Assembly: GCA_021325025.1 (NCBI GenBank)
Contig: JAJPHZ010000016.1
Span: forward strand, 310,001 to 374,000
Source of the DNA: Pseudomonadota bacterium
Lineage (GTDB): Bacteria > Desulfobacterota > Binatia > Binatales > Binataceae
DNA length: 64,000 nt
Direction: 5' to 3'
Shown: positions 62,345 through 64,000 of the stretch, piece by piece
Position numbering within the stretch: the stretch's first letter is position 1
Layout of the letters: each line of letters begins with the position of its first letter
Translations under genes and position numbers: made by a program
The notes under the pieces: model-generated
Databases searched by the model: none
Told to the model about the DNA's origin: nothing
What the model saw: only the letters and a program-made list of their open reading frames with translations

Positions 62345-62630
62345 CGTCCCTCAGGCTATATCAGTTGCGCTCACCGAAGAAGCAGCATTTAGGCCGGACA
62401 GACTGCAAGGCCGGCTCAAGTTCCAAGACGAAAGCTTCAAAAATTAGCTCCTTTTTCAGATCATTCAAAAGATTACTAAGGCGTTTAATAAAAGGGCGTA
62501 AAATTGGTTAGAGCAGAATTAGAACTCCTGAACCGTCGCGCCGTCTTTTTTCAAAATGTATGAAAACCCATCTTGTTGACATAGAGACCAAGACTATTAG
62601 ATAAATCCAAGCCGAAGATTAGCGAAAGGC
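62345..62630. other. AT-rich intergenic segment
   Basis: This 286-base segment is far more AT-rich than the rest of the window, with several A and T runs (CTCCTTTTTCAG, CTTTTTTCAAAATG). No convincing gene is in it. It leads into the AAA-ATPase gene and contains the promoter-like sequence given separately. Base composition unlike the neighbours is consistent with acquired DNA or a regulatory region. Confidence 0.5.
62576..62605 (+). promoter_or_regulatory. Candidate promoter of the AAA-ATPase gene
   Basis: A perfect TTGACA at 62576-62581 is followed after 18 bases by GATAAA (62600-62605), which matches four of six -10 bases. It lies about 25 bases ahead of the likely TTG start at 62631, in AT-rich DNA. 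Confidence 0.35.
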
Positions 62631-64000
62631 TTGCTGGATGCGGTGTTTGTCGGACGCGGTCCTGAAATAGCGCTCCTGGAGGGGTGTCTCAACGAGGCCG
62701 AGTCTGGAAAGGGAGGAATCGTTCTCGTTTCCGGCGAATCCGGTTCTGGAAAGAGCACCCTGCTGGATGAACTGCGCATGCGCGCGCAAGCCCGGCGCTT
62801 CGATGTTCTTCACATTGCGTGCGCCCCCGATCATCCCGAGGCGTGTCCGCCTTCGGCCCGGCTCATCTGCAACTTATTCGCCCGCGCTTCCCGGATCATG
62901 GCCGGCTCGTGCCACGACCTGGTTTCCGTCGGCCCAGATCCGAAACAAGGGGGCGCTGTAGGCTCCGTGCGGGTAGAAAGCCTGGGCTGTTCGAGTTGGG
63001 CAATAAAACCGTTTGCCTCCTACTCCAACACCACAGAGCTATTAAGGGCCGTTTCCCGTGAACGCCCGCTGCTCCTCGCCATAGACGATGTTCACGACGC
63101 CGATGCTCAGCTTCTTGGGTGGCTGCGCGGTGCGAACGCTTTCCGCGGCACCCGTGTTCTGGCAGGGGTGACGTATTGCCCAAGTGCTGCGACCGGCTGG
63201 GCCCGTTCGACGCTCGAATTGATTGGAAAGCAGGCGCGCTCAATTGAATTAGCCGCGTTCGACAGCCGGACGACGGGTGCGGTGCTGGCCAGGAGTTGGG
63301 GGGCACACCCGATGAAGCTACGGTCCAGCGAATCCAGGCATTTACCCGCGGTAATCCGAAGCTGGTCATGGAGAACGCCTTGCAGCAGGATGCGTGGGCG
63401 GAGCGGAATCCAGCCAATATCCTTCATTCGGCCGCACCGGGCGCCGTGGATGCGGCGATGGCTAACAAGCTGGCAGCGCTGTCTGCCGATGCGCGCGCGT
63501 TGTTGCCAGTGGCCTTGGCGGTCGGTCAGACCTTCTCCGCAGGCTTGCTGTTAAAGGTCTCGCGGCTTTCCCGACAGGCCGCGATGGCTGCTTTGTCGGA
63601 GTTGGAAGCAGCAGGCATCGTTGGCCGCAGTGGCGCCGACCGCTATCGCTTCGTTAAGGGGTTCGCCAGAGGATTGCGTCAGCAACTCAGTTCAGCCGAG
63701 CGGGCGGTCATCCATGCCCATATCGCAGCAAATCTGGAGGCCGGCGGGAGACAAGATTCTGCAATCGCGGCGGGTGACATCGCGCTACATCTGCTGGCCA
63801 GCTCCGATCCCGATGCGATTGGCCGGGCGCTGGAACTGGCACAATTGAGTGCGGAGCACAGCATGCGCTCGGGCGATTATCATGCCGCCGTGATCATGTA
63901 TTCGATGGCCCTCAAGGCGGCGGAATTGTCAGGCGCCTGCCACGATTCGCTGCGCTGCGACCTGCTCATCGATCTCGCCAAATCGCAGGCGGCCACGGAC
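62631..64000 (+). pseudogene. Frameshifted AAA_16/LuxR-type ATPase, runs off the window
   Basis: This gene encodes the AAA ATPase module of large LuxR/MalT-like or adenylate-cyclase-like regulators. The P-loop is [10 protein letters not shown] (about residues 34-43), and Walker B is LLLAIDDVHDAD. The start is probably the TTG at 62631. The frame ends abruptly after a G-run at 63298-63303. A different frame then continues with the expected sequence (GTPDEATVQRIQAFTRGNP and onward) to the end of the window. Adding one G restores the frame. It may be a real mutation or a sequencing error. The C-terminal regulatory domain lies outside. Confidence 0.8.

Overview
The window is GC-rich, gene-dense bacterial chromosome with very short intergenic gaps. 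I see no rRNA, tRNA, CRISPR array or insertion sequence. Lipoproteins, a WaaP/KdkA-like sugar kinase and Kup/ClC transporters indicate a Gram-negative cell. The mix of CarD, TlyA, a bactofilin, the ffh-rpsP-khpA-rimM-trmD-methyltransferase-rplS operon, several F420-type luciferase-like oxidoreductases, a DUF1329 protein, a cytochrome P450 and a Rieske oxygenase suggests an uncultured deltaproteobacterium-like or Binatota-like soil lineage. That placement is an inference from gene content.

Layout. 1-4.6 kb: glycosyltransferase, putative lipoprotein, VOC protein, small secreted protein and an ArsB/NhaD-like permease. 4.8-11.5 kb: thiI, a Nudix hydrolase, a hotdog thioesterase, then the SRP/ribosome/tRNA-modification operon. 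11.6-21.5 kb: NTF2-like protein, WrbA, zinc alcohol dehydrogenase, bactofilin, a dipeptide-type ABC ATPase pair, a calcium-type P-type ATPase, a BtuF-like protein and a DUF1003 protein. 21.6-30.2 kb: a secreted serpin, a tandem pair of luciferase-like oxidoreductases, an MBL hydrolase, a crotonase and a CobS homologue that both lack catalytic residues, a ketopantoate reductase and a DUF1329 protein. 30.6-44 kb: Kup, an isochorismatase-fold protein without its cysteine, a third luciferase-like protein, the Rieske oxygenase, the P450, a divergent aminotransferase/glycolate-oxidase pair, a lone tandem-domain SagB-type protein and a ClC channel.

44-53 kb: an envelope region with a lipoprotein, a LysM-coiled-coil-membrane protein, TlyA, and a surface-glycan locus (GT-C-like membrane protein, two glycosyltransferases, a coiled-coil protein and a KdkA-like kinase). 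53-59 kb: CarD, RimI and the most unusual stretch. It holds a ferredoxin fused through a membrane domain to an alpha-crystallin-like domain, two alanine-zipper lipoproteins (one with a histidine-rich segment), a small anchored helical protein and a GroEL without an adjacent GroES. 59-64 kb: HAD phosphatase, a fourth luciferase-like oxidoreductase, an alpha/beta hydrolase, and an AAA ATPase that is frameshifted at a G-run and continues past the end.

The translation and tRNA genes form a standard housekeeping operon. The F420-type enzymes, P450, Rieske oxygenase, crotonase, MBL and DUF1329 genes look like a dispersed lipid or xenobiotic catabolic repertoire. The 54-59 kb block is the best candidate for an undescribed system: redox, membrane and chaperone elements lie next to envelope lipoproteins.
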